Source: Elainella sp. Prado103 (GTDB lineage: Bacteria; Cyanobacteriota; Cyanobacteriia; Elainellales; Elainellaceae). From it: a DNA stretch of 64,000 nt. The notes under the pieces are model-generated. The model saw only the letters and a list, made by a program, of their open reading frames with translations, made no database searches and had not been told where the DNA came from. The translations under genes were made by a program, and so were the position numbers. Positions 63,921 through 64,000 of this stretch are shown piece by piece (the stretch's first letter is position 1; every line of letters begins with the position of its first letter). The stretch spans positions 1 through 64,000 of the forward strand of contig JALOOM010000046.1 of NCBI GenBank assembly GCA_025454395.1, given 5' to 3'.

Positions 63921-64000
63921 ATGAGTGCAAGGGATAGTGGGCTTCAAATTTCGGACAGTGAGGCAGATGGTTCATTGATACCAGAGGTGATTGAGTTTTC
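63921..64000 (+). CDS. 5' end of a gene running out of the window
   Basis: An ATG at 63921, with AAGGAG 11 bases upstream, opens a frame that is still open at the window end: MSARDSGLQISDSEADGSLI and PEVIEF. It follows the attC-like site by about 100 bases, as expected for the next cassette. Too short to identify. Confidence 0.5.
   Translation, partial: MSARDSGLQISDSEADGSLIPEVIEF

Overview
The window looks like chromosomal DNA of a filamentous cyanobacterium. The grounds are the gene content (bidirectional Hox hydrogenase, the SbtA/SbtB bicarbonate system, HpsJ plus a cyanobacterial exosortase, a CTERM-sorted protein), frequent GCGATCGC-type octamers, and many short tandem repeats of 7 to 18 bases both between and inside genes. 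Species cannot be fixed from this sequence alone. No rRNA or tRNA gene was recognised.

Layout. (1) 1-1030: the trailer end of a CRISPR array with 14 clear 37-base repeats and one decayed terminal repeat. The leader and any cas genes lie left of the window. (2) 1081-16159: an anaerobic/fermentative redox region. nifJ (pyruvate:ferredoxin oxidoreductase) and a dihydroorotate-dehydrogenase-like gene run leftward. After a 1.86-kb gene-free, repeat-rich stretch, hoxE-F-U-Y-H run rightward. They are followed by a small [2Fe-2S] thioredoxin-like protein, a PAS protein, a SpoIIE-type PP2C phosphatase, the HoxH protease gene hoxW and an unassigned gene. The [2Fe-2S]/PAS/phosphatase trio inside the hydrogenase cluster is the most striking gene set here. 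(3) 16341-41793: an exopolysaccharide locus. It holds a PTPA/PEP-CTERM-like secreted protein and a Wza-like export protein on the minus strand, a decayed TnpB gene, and then a long plus-strand run: glycosyltransferases, a Wzc-type tyrosine autokinase, a phosphoglycosyl transferase, a Wzx-like flippase, a pyruvyl transferase, a sulfotransferase, a polymerase/ligase, a GH-A-like glycosidase, a nucleotidyltransferase, HpsJ-like and exosortase genes. (4) 42049-45159: a CPA2 Na+/H+ antiporter gene and sbtB/sbtA, all on the minus strand, separated by a clear terminator. (5) 46130-54212: two large sensor kinases; the second has 10 PAS modules between two receiver domains. (6) 54241-61834: small metabolic and stress genes (DUF2165, SRPBCC, Zn-alcohol dehydrogenase, AlkB-like, flavin-binding PNPOx-like, pentapeptide-repeat membrane protein, truncated VapC, alpha/beta hydrolase). 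(7) 61835-64000: an accessory edge with a transposase relic, a possible PD-(D/E)XK protein and an attC-like palindrome directly behind it, which looks like an integron-type cassette.

How the parts may work together. NifJ makes reduced ferredoxin/flavodoxin from pyruvate, and the Hox enzyme can dispose of such electrons as H2. The [2Fe-2S]-PAS-PP2C trio could report redox or hydrogenase state to a phospho-regulatory target (inference). The polysaccharide genes form a Wzx/Wzy-type pathway with Wzc/Wza export, and the exosortase could process the CTERM protein encoded at the left end of the same locus. SbtA imports bicarbonate with Na+, SbtB regulates it, and the neighbouring antiporter could return the Na+. 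A family of short inverted-repeat elements (MITE-like, TIR TAGCAATC) is scattered through the left half, and one copy has become the end of the sulfotransferase reading frame.
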